A stretch of 64,000 nucleotides of DNA, from assembly GCA_937873135.1 (NCBI GenBank), contig CALMVQ010000069.1, positions 2,910 through 66,909 of the forward strand, read 5' to 3'. Each line of letters opens with the position of its first letter. Position 1 is the stretch's first letter. The position numbers and the translations under genes were made by a program. Shown here one piece after another: positions 36,004 through 45,564 of this stretch. The notes beneath the pieces were generated by a model. It did not search any database and was not told the origin of the DNA. It saw only the letters and a program-made list of their open reading frames with translations. Origin of the DNA: an uncultured Scytonema sp. (GTDB lineage: Bacteria > Cyanobacteriota > Cyanobacteriia > Cyanobacteriales > Nostocaceae).

Positions 36004-36374
36004 TCAATTTGGGATTATAGCAGGGTTTTAACAATACGGTTCAGCTATGCTGATCGTGAGATTGAAGCTTAGACGCTTTGGATCTCGCGCTACGCGTCTG
36101 GTAGCAGTATTTTTTGACAACAGGCTGTCTACTTACTTGTGTAGTTTTTATTGATACGAATTACATAGCTGCCATCAAGCTTCTGCCTTTCTTTGTAATA
36201 ATAAAGAAAAGTGTGATTGCTTGTTAACTTGCACTTTGCCCTTATCAGTTAGTTTAAGCGACTTGTCCGTAACGGACTATAGCTAATAGTTCACCAAAAA
36301 TGATGCCGATGTTCCTGTCATTTGTGGAGAACAAATGTATATTTGCAAGAAGTATAGTTGATTTAGAGACGATC
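36004..36374. other. Divergent intergenic region upstream of ribH
   Basis: 371 bases between the glycosidase gene (minus) and ribH (plus). It should carry both promoters. I looked for psbZ, which often precedes ribH in cyanobacteria, and for an FMN riboswitch, and see neither. Confidence 0.4.
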
Positions 36375-36950
36375 ATGGCAGTTTTCGAGGGAACTTTTAC
36401 TCAGACAGAACCTTTACGCTTTGCAGTAGTGATTGGGCGATTCAATGACCTTGTGACTACCAAGCTGTTAGAAGGCTGTCAAGATTGCTTGAAACGCCAC
36501 GGCGTCGATACCAATCCTCACGGCTCTCAGGTTGATTACATTTGGGTTCCAGGCAGTTTTGAGGTGCCAGTGGTAGCTCGCCAACTGGCACTGTCGCATC
36601 GCTACGACGCAGTCATTTGTTTGGGTGCTGTTATTCGGGGACAAACGCCTCACTTTGATTATGTATCATCTGAAGTCGCTAAGGGTATTGCCGCCGCCGC
36701 CTTTCAAACTGGAGTACCTGTCGTTTTTGGCATTTTAACAGTTGACACCATGCAGCAAGCGTTAGAGCGAGCAGGCATTAAAGCTAATCATGGTTGGGAC
36801 TATGCCATGAGCGCCTTAGAAATGGGTAGCCTGATGCGGCAATTGCGCTCTATCCAACCAGAGCCATTCTCGGGCAATTCACTCTCACCTGCCTCTCTCA
36901 AAAGTGCCAGCATCGGCAATTTAGCTTCTGAGACCCAAGAATTAACCTAA
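36375..36950 (+). CDS. ribH: 6,7-dimethyl-8-ribityllumazine synthase
   Basis: Lumazine synthase condenses 5-amino-6-ribitylaminouracil with 3,4-dihydroxybutanone phosphate in the penultimate step of riboflavin synthesis, forming icosahedral or pentameric assemblies in the cytoplasm. The ATG at 36375 gives the expected N-terminus [20 protein letters not shown]; the longer frame from 36300 has no support. Diagnostic motifs are [37 protein letters not shown] (with the catalytic His) and the substrate loop [16 protein letters not shown]. Length is 191 residues, with the Ser/Pro-rich tail (about 30 residues) common in cyanobacterial versions. It stands alone upstream of tRNA-Gly. Confidence 0.95.
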   Translation: MAVFEGTFTQTEPLRFAVVIGRFNDLVTTKLLEGCQDCLKRHGVDTNPHGSQVDYIWVPGSFEVPVVARQLALSHRYDAVICLGAVIRGQTPHFDYVSSEVAKGIAAAAFQTGVPVVFGILTVDTMQQALERAGIKANHGWDYAMSALEMGSLMRQLRSIQPEPFSGNSLSPASLKSASIGNLASETQELT

Positions 36951-37055
36951 GAATAGTTAGTGGTTAGTTGAATTTCCTACTAACCACTAAGCAATTTTCA
37001 ATTGCCTATTGACAAACAACGATAAATCTGAGATATTAATAATAACTAAAAAGTT

Positions 37056-37127
37056 GCGGGTATAGCTCAGTGGTAGAGCGTCACCTTGCCAAGGTGAATG
37101 TCGCGCGTTCGAATCGCGTTACCCGCT
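37056..37127 (+). tRNA. trnG: tRNA-Gly (anticodon GCC)
   Basis: The cloverleaf is complete. GCGGGTA pairs with TACCCGC (7-bp acceptor), the D arm is GCTC...GAGC, and the anticodon stem TCACC/GGTGA encloses TTGCCAA, giving anticodon GCC. The T arm contains TTCGAAT, and the discriminator base is T. CCA is not encoded. Confidence 0.97.
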
Positions 37128-37321
37128 TTAATTTTAAATTCAGAGTTACTCCCTTATCGGTGTAAAATTACAGAATGGCGACTCTTAAGCCCATTCCTTC
37201 TCTATATGTGAGGATAGCGCTGAAGGCCGCTGTCAAAAGTCAAAAACAATACAAATGACGCGAAATCCCACTCCTTTTAGGGTGGGATGAGCTTAAAATT
37301 TCCTTGAGGAGAGAAACACCT

Positions 37322-37414
37322 ATGTCACGCGTTGTGAAACCAATGCGTTTTCAGTGGACTCGACGAGCCAAAGAATCTCACGGCTGTCAAGCAGCAACCT
37401 CCTCCATTTGCTGA
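37322..37414 (+). pseudogene. Orphan gene start (30 codons) cut by the adjacent EAL gene
   Basis: GAGGAGAG just upstream is a strong ribosome-binding site for ATG 37322. The frame begins MSRVVKPMRFQWTRRAKESH and then runs antisense into the end of the convergent EAL gene, stopping at 37414. It looks like the 5' end of a real gene whose remainder was lost when the EAL fragment arrived. I cannot identify it. Confidence 0.4.
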
Positions 37415-38637
37415 GAATTTTGCTTCAGTATAGCAGTGGTTCTCTCGGCAGGAGCAGGGATACCAAAGTAAAATCCCTGACCTTCTTCACAGCCACGCTT
37501 TTGTAAATATTCAAGCTGTTCAATAGTCTCCACCCCCTCTGCTGTAATCTTCAATTGAAGGCTTTTAGCTAGAGCAATAATGGCATCGGTGATGGCAGCA
37601 CTATCAGGATTGGATGTCACATCTTGCACAAACGACCGATCAATTTTGAGCATGTTTATAGGGAAGCGCTTCAAATAGTTGAGAGAAGAATAACCAGTAC
37701 CGAAGTCATCTAAAGCTATCCATACCCCTAATTCTCGTAATTGTTTGAGGATTTTAAGAGAGTGTTGAATATCACTCATCAAAAAGCTTTCAGTCACTTC
37801 TAATTCTAAGTAAGCTGCTGGCAATCCTGTCTCTTCTAAGACTTGTGTGACAACCTCTACTAAATTTGGTTCTTCAAACTGTCTAGCTGAGAGGTTAACT
37901 GACATGCGAATTGGCTTAATTCCAGCCAGATGCCAAGCACGGTTTTGGGCACAGGCAGTTCGCAATACCCATTCCCCAATGGGGACAATTAAACCATTGT
38001 TTTCTGCGATGGGAATAAATTGTGCAGGAGAAACCAAACCTCTTGTAGGATGTTGCCACCGTACCAATGCTTCTAGGGCTGTTACTTGTCTGGTGTGCAA
38101 ATCAATTAAAGGTTGATAATAAACTACCATTTCGCCTCGTTCCACCGCCCCACGTAGTTCGTTTTCCAATGATAATCGCTCCTGCAACTGAGCGTTAATT
38201 TTAGGTGAATAAAACTGGTATTGACTGCGCCCTTGCTGTTTTGCTTGAGACAATGCCATCTGAGCCTGTTGCAGTAGTTGTTCTACATTTTTGCGATCGC
38301 TGACATCATTAATTGTGATACCGATACTAACTGTAATATGAATCTGCTGCCCATTTATTGAAAAGGGTTTAGACAGTATAGACAGTACATCCACAAGTTC
38401 ACACACAAAAAGAGCAGGTTGTTTAGGATTGCCGATAAAATTACGTCCGCCCAACGCTGCATAATCAGTTATCCAATATTCGGGAATGCCCATCTCTTCA
38501 TAATCAGCAAATTTTTTGTAGTAGTCATCGCGCCAATTTGTTGAGACAACTTCAATTACTAAAGGAATTGACGCTCCTTGGGTAACAGTTGACTCTTTTT
38601 CCCACAAGGGTTCATTGGGGAGATTCTCTGAATTTAC
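37387..38637 (-). pseudogene. Chimera: Uma2 nuclease C-terminal part joined in frame to a GGDEF-end plus EAL domain
   Basis: The frame continues from the Uma2 fragment at 38638-38898 after a single TGA. The first about 85 codons are Uma2-family (DUF820, PD-(D/E)xK-fold) sequence: VNSENLPNEPLWEKESTVTQ, IPLVIEVVSTNWRDDYYKKF (with the catalytic E-V motif) and GIPEYWITDY. At VCELVD the sequence switches to the end of a GGDEF domain (LSKPFSINGQQIHITVSIGI, without the GGDEF motif). A complete EAL phosphodiesterase domain with EALVRW, DDFGTGYSSL and AEGVET follows and would be catalytically competent. The only start downstream of the stop codon is a TTG, so expression is doubtful. It ends over an orphan gene start. 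Confidence 0.8.
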
Positions 38638-38898
38638 TCACAAAATATCCGGGAAATATCCCGAATTTTTGTCAAGAGGTTTCACTAATGCAGTTTTGGG
38701 AAGTAAATAGGGCACTCCCAAACTCCTAACTTGCACAGCTAGCTCTAGCGTTAAAAAACTTGTAACCTTTTCGTGTTTCCCCGTCGGTTGCGACATTTCA
38801 ACAATCACTCCATCATGTAGCTCGTAGCGCTTACCGTCGTTGGGGAGCCACTCGATAAATTTTTCATAGGTTACGAGTTTGGGTAAGGTTCGGGTCAT
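38638..38898 (-). pseudogene. N-terminal part of a Uma2-family endonuclease gene with a nonsense codon
   Basis: From ATG 38898 the product reads MTRTLPKLVTYEKFIEWLPN, DGKRYELHDGVIVEMSQPTG and then KTALVKPLDKNSGYFPDIL before TGA at 38638-38640. The frame continues past the stop in perfect Uma2 register (VNSENLPNEPLWEKE), so one point mutation explains the break. Uma2 (DUF820) proteins are numerous, expanded restriction-endonuclease-like proteins in cyanobacteria, often decaying. It starts a 504-codon frame that ends at 37387. Confidence 0.85.
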
Positions 38899-39169
38899 AG
38901 TTAAAGCCTCTATATATATTTGACTTTACCAGATTTTCGGCAGGAGCTATTATTAGGTCATTCGCAAAGGATACGCGATCCCACGAAGTGATTGCGATTA
39001 TGCGATCACAGTTTTCTGCTGTAAGTCCAGTCATAAACATAACAGCTAAACTCTACGTTAGTGCAGACGTTAGCAATTAAAATTAAAAACCTATTTTAAT
39101 TGTTAAAGATATTTTCAAGCAGGTAAATTCCTATTATTCATATATCCTAATTTTTCTAGCTCAAATTAA

Positions 39170-39409
39170 ATGACTCGCTTTGTACATGACAAGTTTGCTA
39201 AAGACTTTCTTGAAGAATTACTAAAATCATATGGAGAGGTAAAATCATCTGAAAAAGTGTCAGGAGAGATTAAAGAAATAGATGTTTTATTTACTCCTGA
39301 GATCCAAAATAAATTGAATTTACAACTGCTAGGTTTGCTTGGGAGATTTGCTCCCGTATCCGGCTATCTTTGAGCCTTTTCGCTTAAGTAAATAAAGTGC
39401 AACCTGACA
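39170..39409 (+). pseudogene. N-terminal fragment of an Rpn/PD-(D/E)xK transposase-like nuclease
   Basis: The frame MTRFVHDKFAKDFLEELLKS, YGEVKSSEKVSGEIKEIDVL, FTPEIQ... and LLGLLGRFA is the typical start of a large cyanobacterial family (RpnC/T-like, formerly DUF4351-containing). The E-I-D-V-L-F strand carries the nuclease core Asp. The first frame stops at 39373. One frame further, PAIFEPFRLSK continues the family sequence to a stop at 39407-39409. About 60 codons plus a shifted 14 remain of some 300. The C-terminal portion of a family member lies at 52617-53133, beyond the defence island. Confidence 0.75.
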
Positions 39410-39450
39410 TATAGCAATTCTATTTGATACGTGAAAATCGCGCCTGCTAA

Positions 39451-39517
39451 GATTCCTGACTTCTTAAAGAAGTCGGGAATCTTAAATCCCGGTTTTTTGG
39501 AGAAAACGGGATTTAAG
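39451..39517. repeat. Two adjacent hairpins upstream of the topA fragment
   Basis: GATTCCTGACTTC pairs with GAAGTCGGGAATC (39451-39463 / 39469-39481, one G-T pair). Overlapping by one base, CTTAAATCCCG pairs with CGGGATTTAAG (39481-39491 / 39507-39517). They lie in the spacer before the partial topA. The matching place before the full topA (53380-53410) has a related hairpin, GATCCCCGAC / GTCGGGGATC. Confidence 0.7.
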
Positions 39518-39599
39518 ATTCTGGCGTTTGATTTAGGACTGGTATAGAATTGTTTATGAAAGCCTACTGACTGTTTGTTGCATCCAGAGGTAAGATGCT

Positions 39600-40145
39600 A
39601 TGCTCAAACGCCTTCTCGTGGTCGAATCGCCTGGTAAAGTCCAAAAGCTCAGTCAAATCCTGGGACCAGAGTGGATTGTTCGTGCGAGCTGCGGTCACAT
39701 TCGGGAACTCAGTAATGAAGGTGAGGATTCTTTGGGCTTTGTGATGGATGGCAATAGCGTGCAGTGTCGCTATGTGCCACGCGACGAGCGAGCAAAGGAT
39801 ACGATTCAGCAACTCAAGGCGGCAGTCAAGCAAGTTAATGAAGTTGTTTTGGCGACTGATCCAGATCGAGAGGGAGAAACGATCGCTTGGCATCTCAAGG
39901 AAGCTTTGGGACTGAAAGCACCGAAACGAGTCGTGTATACTGAGACTACGAAAGCGGCTGTTCAAAGTGCGATCGCCAATCCCAGAGAGCTTGACTCCAA
40001 CTTGGTAGGAGCAGGATTGTGCCGAGATTGTCTGGACAAGCTCGTAGGTTACAAAGGCAGTCCGTTGGTATGGGCACTCAACAACGGGGCGAAGAGTGTT
40101 GGGCGAGTTCAAAGTGCTACTCTACATCTGATTGGTCAAGTCTAA
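39600..40145 (+). pseudogene. topA: Partial duplicate of topA (5' 538 bp)
   Basis: The first 178 codons are almost identical to those of the complete topA at 53504: the proteins differ only at residue 2 (Leu for Pro) until residue 179, after which this copy reads GQV and stops. In DNA I count about eight substitutions in roughly 540 bases. It retains the Toprim domain (LVVESPGKVQKL; ATDPDREGE) but not the active-site Tyr domain. Similarity extends upstream into the leader (from about 39526). It marks the left edge of the defence island and forms a direct repeat with the full gene. Confidence 0.93.
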
Positions 40146-40270
40146 TTTGTTGGGTAACGATTATTTCTTTCAGGTTAAGCAAAAAATAACACAAGTATTA
40201 ATTGCGCGAAAAGGGATGGGAATACTAAACCTAGGTAGCACAGATTCTCATTTCTAGCAGCAAAAAATCT

Positions 40271-40933
40271 ATGCAAATTAACCCTAGTGACTTTTTACCA
40301 CAGAGGCGACCACTACCAGTCATTGTGCTGGCTGATGCCAGTACTAGTATGGAAGGAGAAAAAATGATTACTTTGAATGCTGCCCTGGCAGAAATGCACC
40401 AAAAGTTCCAAGCTGTGCATGATACTCGCTCTCAGATTCACACTGGAATAATTACATTCGCCAGCAATGCCCAACAAATTCTCAACTTAACCCCTGTAGA
40501 GAACGTTAAGCTGCCTACTCTGGCTGCTGGTGGCACGACTGCGATGGGAGCCGCTTTTAATATTGCCTTACAACTGTTGCAGGATGAGCAACAAATGCCA
40601 AAACGCTCTTATCTTCCCAGTATTGTTTTAGTTAGCGATGGCCAACCTAATGATGATTGGGAAAAAGCACTGCAACAGCTTTTGGACTCCGAACGAGGAA
40701 AACGTGCTGTACGTTTAGCTTTAGGCATTGGTGATGATTGTGACTTTGATGTCCTCAAGCGTTTCGTAAATCATCCCGAAATTCCAGTGGTGCGTGCGAC
40801 AGAGGTTAGCAAGCTGATAGATTTTTTCCGGTTTGTCAGTATGTCGGTGATGGCGCGTTCGACAGCTAAAAATCCGAATTCCACCAACGACTTACCACTC
40901 CATATGTTAAATGATGACGATTTGGTATTTTAA
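40271..40933 (+). CDS. TerY-like VWA domain protein, first gene of the defence operon
   Basis: A 220-residue cytoplasmic protein that is almost entirely one von Willebrand factor A domain. The MIDAS metal site is intact: D22-A-S24-T-S26 (ADASTSM), the Thr in AGGTTAMGAA and the Asp in VLVSDGQPND. TerY-type VWA proteins occur with a protein kinase and often a PP2C phosphatase as phosphorylation-controlled modules attached to stress and phage-defence systems. Here the kinase gene begins immediately after the stop codon (TAA then ATG), so the two are coupled. No PP2C gene is seen. The promoter should lie in 40146-40270. Confidence 0.88.
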   Translation: MQINPSDFLPQRRPLPVIVLADASTSMEGEKMITLNAALAEMHQKFQAVHDTRSQIHTGIITFASNAQQILNLTPVENVKLPTLAAGGTTAMGAAFNIALQLLQDEQQMPKRSYLPSIVLVSDGQPNDDWEKALQQLLDSERGKRAVRLALGIGDDCDFDVLKRFVNHPEIPVVRATEVSKLIDFFRFVSMSVMARSTAKNPNSTNDLPLHMLNDDDLVF

Positions 40934-42346
40934 ATGGAAGGGATGAAAGTGACTAAATTCTCTTTTCCAAAACCGGGTGCAGTTCTCCGAGATACCGAAG
41001 GGCGACGCTATAAGCTGGTTGCACAACTCAATCAGGGAATGCAAGGAGCCGTATATACCACAGAGGATGTAAATATCCTCGTGAAAGTTCGCAAACAGCC
41101 TTCTCATCATTCAAAGGATTTTCATAGGCATCTGCGTCTTTTGATCCGCCGAAATCTAGAGGTTGATACCTTGGTTCTGCCTCGCGCTGTTTTGGATGAG
41201 CCTTACTTAGGCTATGTGATGGAGCGGGTTAACGACAGCATTCCATTGTCAGAATTAGTGTATCCCAAAATACGTATTAATAATTGGCACGTTGCTACAG
41301 GAGGATTGCGTCGTCGCTTGAGGATTGCTGCGGAATTAGCCAAAACTATACAGCAAATCCATCGCAACGGTCTTTGTTACGTAGATTTGTCTTGGCAAAA
41401 CGTCTTAGTATCATCAGATCCTAAGCAACCGTTTATTATTAAACTTATCGATGCTGACAACTTGATTGTTCCGGGCACATCGTTTGCGGAAGTTATGGGC
41501 AGTCCTGGGTTTATTGCCCCAGAAATTTTGAAAGAGTCTCGCTTTCCTGACCATGCGTGCGATCGCTGGTCTTTGGCAGTGGCAATTTTTAATCTATTAG
41601 TGCTGAATCACCCCTTTTTTGGAGATGAAGTTCTCAACGGTAAGCCAGAACTTGAGGAAAAAGCATACCGGGGGGAACTGCCTTTTATTGATTCAAGAGA
41701 CAATGAGCAAAATCGGTCATCTATGGGTTTACCCTTAGGGCGTGTGTTAACAAGAAAACTGCGAGCACTTAGCCGACAAGCTTTTGAAGAGGGTGTAGCA
41801 GACCCTTGGGCGCGACCATCTCCAGAAGAATGGCAAAGAGCGTTACAAGAAGCCTGTGACCAAACCGCACTTTGCCCCAAATGTGGCGCTACGAGCTATT
41901 TGCCAGAAATGCGAGGTACTCCCTTCGTCTGTGACTGGTGCGGACAAACAAGTGATCGCCCGATTGAACTTGGTTTTTTCGACCCCCCAGCGATTGAGAG
42001 CTTAGACGAAAACGAGCGCAAGGAATTGATTAGACATAAAAAACACTACCGACTGGTTTTAGACAAAGAACAGAAAATGATTCCCGCCCGTTTAGTAAGC
42101 GGCTACCCGGAAGCCACTGCTGATGCTGCACAGTTTGGTTACAAGCTTAATAGTAACAAAGAGCCAATTTTTTGTATTAAAAACTTGAGTCAAGATACTT
42201 GGGCAACTAGAGATGCTGCTGGGAACACAAATACTTGCTCTCCTAGTGAATTTATCTGGTTATGTGACCAGACAGTTATACTTTTCCCGAACAAGATAAG
42301 GGCTAAGGTGCGTAATCCCTACCCCCACATGGGAGGTTACGCATGA
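40934..42346 (+). CDS. Serine/threonine-type protein kinase with C-terminal zinc ribbon (TerY-associated)
   Basis: 470 residues. The kinase domain spans about 25-295: a degenerate glycine loop (LNQGMQGAVY), the ATP-anchoring Lys in ILVKVR, the catalytic loop YVDLSWQNVL (the Asp is present, H-R-D is altered to Y-V-D), LIDADN in place of DFG, and MGSPGFIAPEIL as activation-segment end. These divergences are typical of the TerY-P kinase group. A zinc ribbon follows at about 313-338 (CPKCG ... CDWCG), and then a domain of about 110 residues of unknown type (YPEATADAAQFGYKLNSNKE). The stop overlaps the helicase start (ATGA). It probably phosphorylates or relays a signal within this operon's complex; that is inference. 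Confidence 0.88.
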   Translation: MEGMKVTKFSFPKPGAVLRDTEGRRYKLVAQLNQGMQGAVYTTEDVNILVKVRKQPSHHSKDFHRHLRLLIRRNLEVDTLVLPRAVLDEPYLGYVMERVNDSIPLSELVYPKIRINNWHVATGGLRRRLRIAAELAKTIQQIHRNGLCYVDLSWQNVLVSSDPKQPFIIKLIDADNLIVPGTSFAEVMGSPGFIAPEILKESRFPDHACDRWSLAVAIFNLLVLNHPFFGDEVLNGKPELEEKAYRGELPFIDSRDNEQNRSSMGLPLGRVLTRKLRALSRQAFEEGVADPWARPSPEEWQRALQEACDQTALCPKCGATSYLPEMRGTPFVCDWCGQTSDRPIELGFFDPPAIESLDENERKELIRHKKHYRLVLDKEQKMIPARLVSGYPEATADAAQFGYKLNSNKEPIFCIKNLSQDTWATRDAAGNTNTCSPSEFIWLCDQTVILFPNKIRAKVRNPYPHMGGYA

Positions 42347-45300
42347 AATTATTTGACTTAAAATTTGGCAAGTCCCTAAGCGGGCGTTTTTTGCTGCAGA
42401 GGAGAACAGCACAACCAGAGTGGGAAGATAAAATAGTTGAATTACAACGAATTGATGAAGGCATTCTTGGCTTTGAAACTCCCAACAGTAGCGATTCTTT
42501 GGTAGTTGAAGTTGCGCCAAACTCTGCCGATGCCAAGTTATTAATGTGGGAATTGCAATCAGGCCAGGTTTGCATATTCGGTTGCATTATGAAAGCAGCA
42601 GCCCAGGAAGTTGAAATTAAAGGACAAGCTTTTACTCTCTTAGAGGCTGAAATTCCCGTACAGTTACAAGTGGCGCTGACCGACGAATTTCTTGAGACAG
42701 TTGTGATGCTTCAATGGCCTAAGGTCAAGACATTTGAAGATGCGAAACGCTACTTGGAACGGGAGTTTTTGCTTGATGAATTAGGCTATTGGTTTGTTAC
42801 TTCCGGAGCTAATGAGCCAGGTTTGCAACGGGGATTTACTGTAGTTGGCGATTCTCGCGCTCTCGATTTGGCTTTGAGTGATGATAAGCAACAACTGGTA
42901 GCAAAACGAATTGTTAAATATCGCAAGCAAAATCTTGATAGCCGCCCAATATATTTAATGCGCCAACCGTTACAGTTCTGCGATAAAACAGCCGCCAACA
43001 CTATGCGTTCGGCAGCAATTGCAGCTCTTGACAAAGTTGTTAGAGAAAATAATAGTTGGATTGCCAGTTGGAAGCTTTACAACTTAGAAGAAGGAATAAT
43101 TTTAGAAGAGCGTTTTGGATGCTTGCCACCTTTACCCTACGAAGGCAAACCAAAACAAAAATCTGATGAAAGTAGTAAAGTTTTACTACTTTTTAACTTA
43201 GAACCATCAGCCAACCTTAAGCCTTGGGTTGAACATATTTCTGGTGATGGACTGCCAGTAATAATACAAAGCGATGGAGGTAAGCCAGAAGGATTAGCAG
43301 TCGATTGCGACCAGAGAAATAAACGCCTGACTGTTGTTTGGGAAAGCGATAACGAGCCACCTAGTAATGGTATTATTTCCGCTTCTATGGCTTTGGCGAA
43401 TTCCCGACTCAAAAAACGTGACAACGCGCTCAAAACCTTGGAGGCTGCACGTGCTAGCTTGCCTTATCTAGGCTTGATTTTTGAGGGAAAAACCTTTGAG
43501 CGGGCAATTCCTCGTCGAAAAAAGATAATTACAAAACCAGCACGCAAGATGTTTGGCGAAACCGGACCAACACCAGCTCAAGAAAAAGCGCTACGCATCG
43601 CGCTTTCTACACCAGATATTGCCGTTATTCAGGGACCGCCGGGAACGGGGAAAACAAGGGTGATTCAGGCGTTACTGACCATGCTTAATGAAGGGCGTAA
43701 TATAAATGATGTGTTGGAAACAGTTTTGGTCACGAGTTTGCAGCATGAGGCAGTGGATAATGCGATCGCAGGCATGAGCCTTTCCGGACTCCCTGTTAAT
43801 CGGCTTGGAGGCAAAAAAGGTGAAGACCGAGGAGCCGAGGTAATTCAAGCATGGGGTTATGGAGTTATTGAGGTTGTGAGATCGCATCTGAATAACGAAC
43901 CCAGAGCAACTCGCGCCCTTATCGACCAACTTAAAGGCTACCTCTCCCATTGGCGCACTTCCGCAGGAGGAAGGGAAGGAACCCGTCAAATTATTTTGGC
44001 TTTTCGCAATGCGGCAGAACAGTTTTTATCTGCCCAGCGAATAGCTGAACTAGACCGTCTCGCAGCTACTTTTCCAACTGTGTGGACTCAGCCCAAACCA
44101 GTGATTGAAGATCCAGACGATAGAGAGGAACTAGAGCGCAGACTAAATCAGCAATGTATTGCAGAAGAAAGTTTTAAAGATGATGGCAATGGGCAGGCTA
44201 GAAGACTGAGACGCTTTTTGCAGCCTTATCTTGATAATCTTTCACCCGATATTATTGAAGCTGTGGAAGTCGCTGCGGCTTGGACTTCCGAAAATACTAG
44301 CTATCGCGAACCTTGGATCTCTTTACAGAACGCCTGCATTGGTATTCGCCAACAATTGCTGGATATTTCCAATGCCTTCCTAATTGCCGAACAGGATGTC
44401 TCAGATCGAGAAATTGAGCAATGCCTCCTAGCTGCGATTAAGGAAGTTGAAGCAGCCCGCGACCAAAGCACAGAAGGGATGCAAGAGGCGCTGGAGCTAT
44501 TTGTCCGCTATTTAGAAGAAGATGCAGCCCATGTCAGAGAAGTGATTGGCAAATACTCACCTATTCAGGCTACCAGTTGCGGGCAAGCAGATTCAAAGTC
44601 TTTGGATATGGCTGACCGGACTTTTAACTTAGTTGTTGTCGATGAAGCGGCAAGAGCGAATCCCCTTGATTTATTAATACCAATGGTAAAGGGGCGACGG
44701 GTTATCCTCGTTGGCGACCACAAACAACTTCCTCACGTTTTAGAAAGGGAAATTGAGCAGAGTATAGCTAAAGAAGGAGATGAAAAGCTAAAGGATATAT
44801 ATGGTAAAAGCTTATTTGAAAGACTTTGGGAATCGCTACCCAAACAAACTGCTATAGATGGTATTGAGCGGACTGCCCAGCTAACAGATCAGTTCCGAAT
44901 GCATCCGACAATTGGGCAATTTGTCAGTGATCGCTTTTATCCTGAAAGCCCCCTTAATTCTAGTTTTGTCAAACCGGAATCACGACCTAATTACACAGGC
45001 AAGTATAATCAAAAACCCGTCGCTTGGTTAGATGTGCCTAAAAGTCTTAGGGGTGAAACTCGTGCTGGCAATCGTAGCTGGCAGCGTGCTGCGGAAGTTG
45101 ACCGGATTATGTCCGAACTGCGTGGTGTACTTCCCTCCATAGCTGAAAAATACCCTAATTTCGACCCAAGTAAACCAACGGGAATGGTTGGGGTGATTGC
45201 ATTTTACTCAGCCCAGGAAGAAGCAATCAAACAGGCGATCGCAGACCTTAGCCACGGGTTGCCGGAACATTTACAGCGTCGGGTGCGCGTGGGAACGGTC

Positions 45301-45564
45301 GATGCTTTCCAAGGACGGGAATATGATGTAGTTTATCTTTCCACCGTTCGTAGCAACCAAGAGGAATCTGTTGAGAAGCGCCTCGCTTTTACAGCACTGC
45401 CCAACCGTCTATGTGTTGCATTTAGCCGCGCTCGTTGCGTACTGATAGGAGTGGGAGACTCTGCTTGTGTTGCTGGGTTGCGTCCCGATGGCACACCTTA
45501 CTCTAACAGCTTAAAAGCTTTTGTTGATTTGTGTAGAAGTGAGCAGGGCTATGCAGATGTCTGA
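42343..45564 (+). CDS. UPF1-like superfamily 1 helicase of the defence operon
   Basis: A 1,073-residue protein. The N-terminal about 400 residues are a variable region likely to bind nucleic acid or partners. The SF1 helicase core follows: Walker A GPPGTGKT at about 431-438, motif II DEAAR at about 767, motif III VILVGDHKQLPHV, motif IV LTDQFRMHPTIG at about 849, motif V/VI VGTVDAFQGREYDVV at about 984 and CVAFSRAR. DEAA and the order are those of the UPF1/SMUBP2 (AAA_11/AAA_12) branch, which moves on RNA or DNA. UPF1-like helicases accompany CoCoNuT systems, where RNA has been proposed as the target. It overlaps the kinase gene by 4 bases and the next gene by 8. Confidence 0.92.
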   Translation: MKLFDLKFGKSLSGRFLLQRRTAQPEWEDKIVELQRIDEGILGFETPNSSDSLVVEVAPNSADAKLLMWELQSGQVCIFGCIMKAAAQEVEIKGQAFTLLEAEIPVQLQVALTDEFLETVVMLQWPKVKTFEDAKRYLEREFLLDELGYWFVTSGANEPGLQRGFTVVGDSRALDLALSDDKQQLVAKRIVKYRKQNLDSRPIYLMRQPLQFCDKTAANTMRSAAIAALDKVVRENNSWIASWKLYNLEEGIILEERFGCLPPLPYEGKPKQKSDESSKVLLLFNLEPSANLKPWVEHISGDGLPVIIQSDGGKPEGLAVDCDQRNKRLTVVWESDNEPPSNGIISASMALANSRLKKRDNALKTLEAARASLPYLGLIFEGKTFERAIPRRKKIITKPARKMFGETGPTPAQEKALRIALSTPDIAVIQGPPGTGKTRVIQALLTMLNEGRNINDVLETVLVTSLQHEAVDNAIAGMSLSGLPVNRLGGKKGEDRGAEVIQAWGYGVIEVVRSHLNNEPRATRALIDQLKGYLSHWRTSAGGREGTRQIILAFRNAAEQFLSAQRIAELDRLAATFPTVWTQPKPVIEDPDDREELERRLNQQCIAEESFKDDGNGQARRLRRFLQPYLDNLSPDIIEAVEVAAAWTSENTSYREPWISLQNACIGIRQQLLDISNAFLIAEQDVSDREIEQCLLAAIKEVEAARDQSTEGMQEALELFVRYLEEDAAHVREVIGKYSPIQATSCGQADSKSLDMADRTFNLVVVDEAARANPLDLLIPMVKGRRVILVGDHKQLPHVLEREIEQSIAKEGDEKLKDIYGKSLFERLWESLPKQTAIDGIERTAQLTDQFRMHPTIGQFVSDRFYPESPLNSSFVKPESRPNYTGKYNQKPVAWLDVPKSLRGETRAGNRSWQRAAEVDRIMSELRGVLPSIAEKYPNFDPSKPTGMVGVIAFYSAQEEAIKQAIADLSHGLPEHLQRRVRVGTVDAFQGREYDVVYLSTVRSNQEESVEKRLAFTALPNRLCVAFSRARCVLIGVGDSACVAGLRPDGTPYSNSLKAFVDLCRSEQGYADV

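Noticed and set aside
36100-36374. FMN riboswitch upstream of ribH
   Set aside because: No conserved FMN aptamer blocks are visible.
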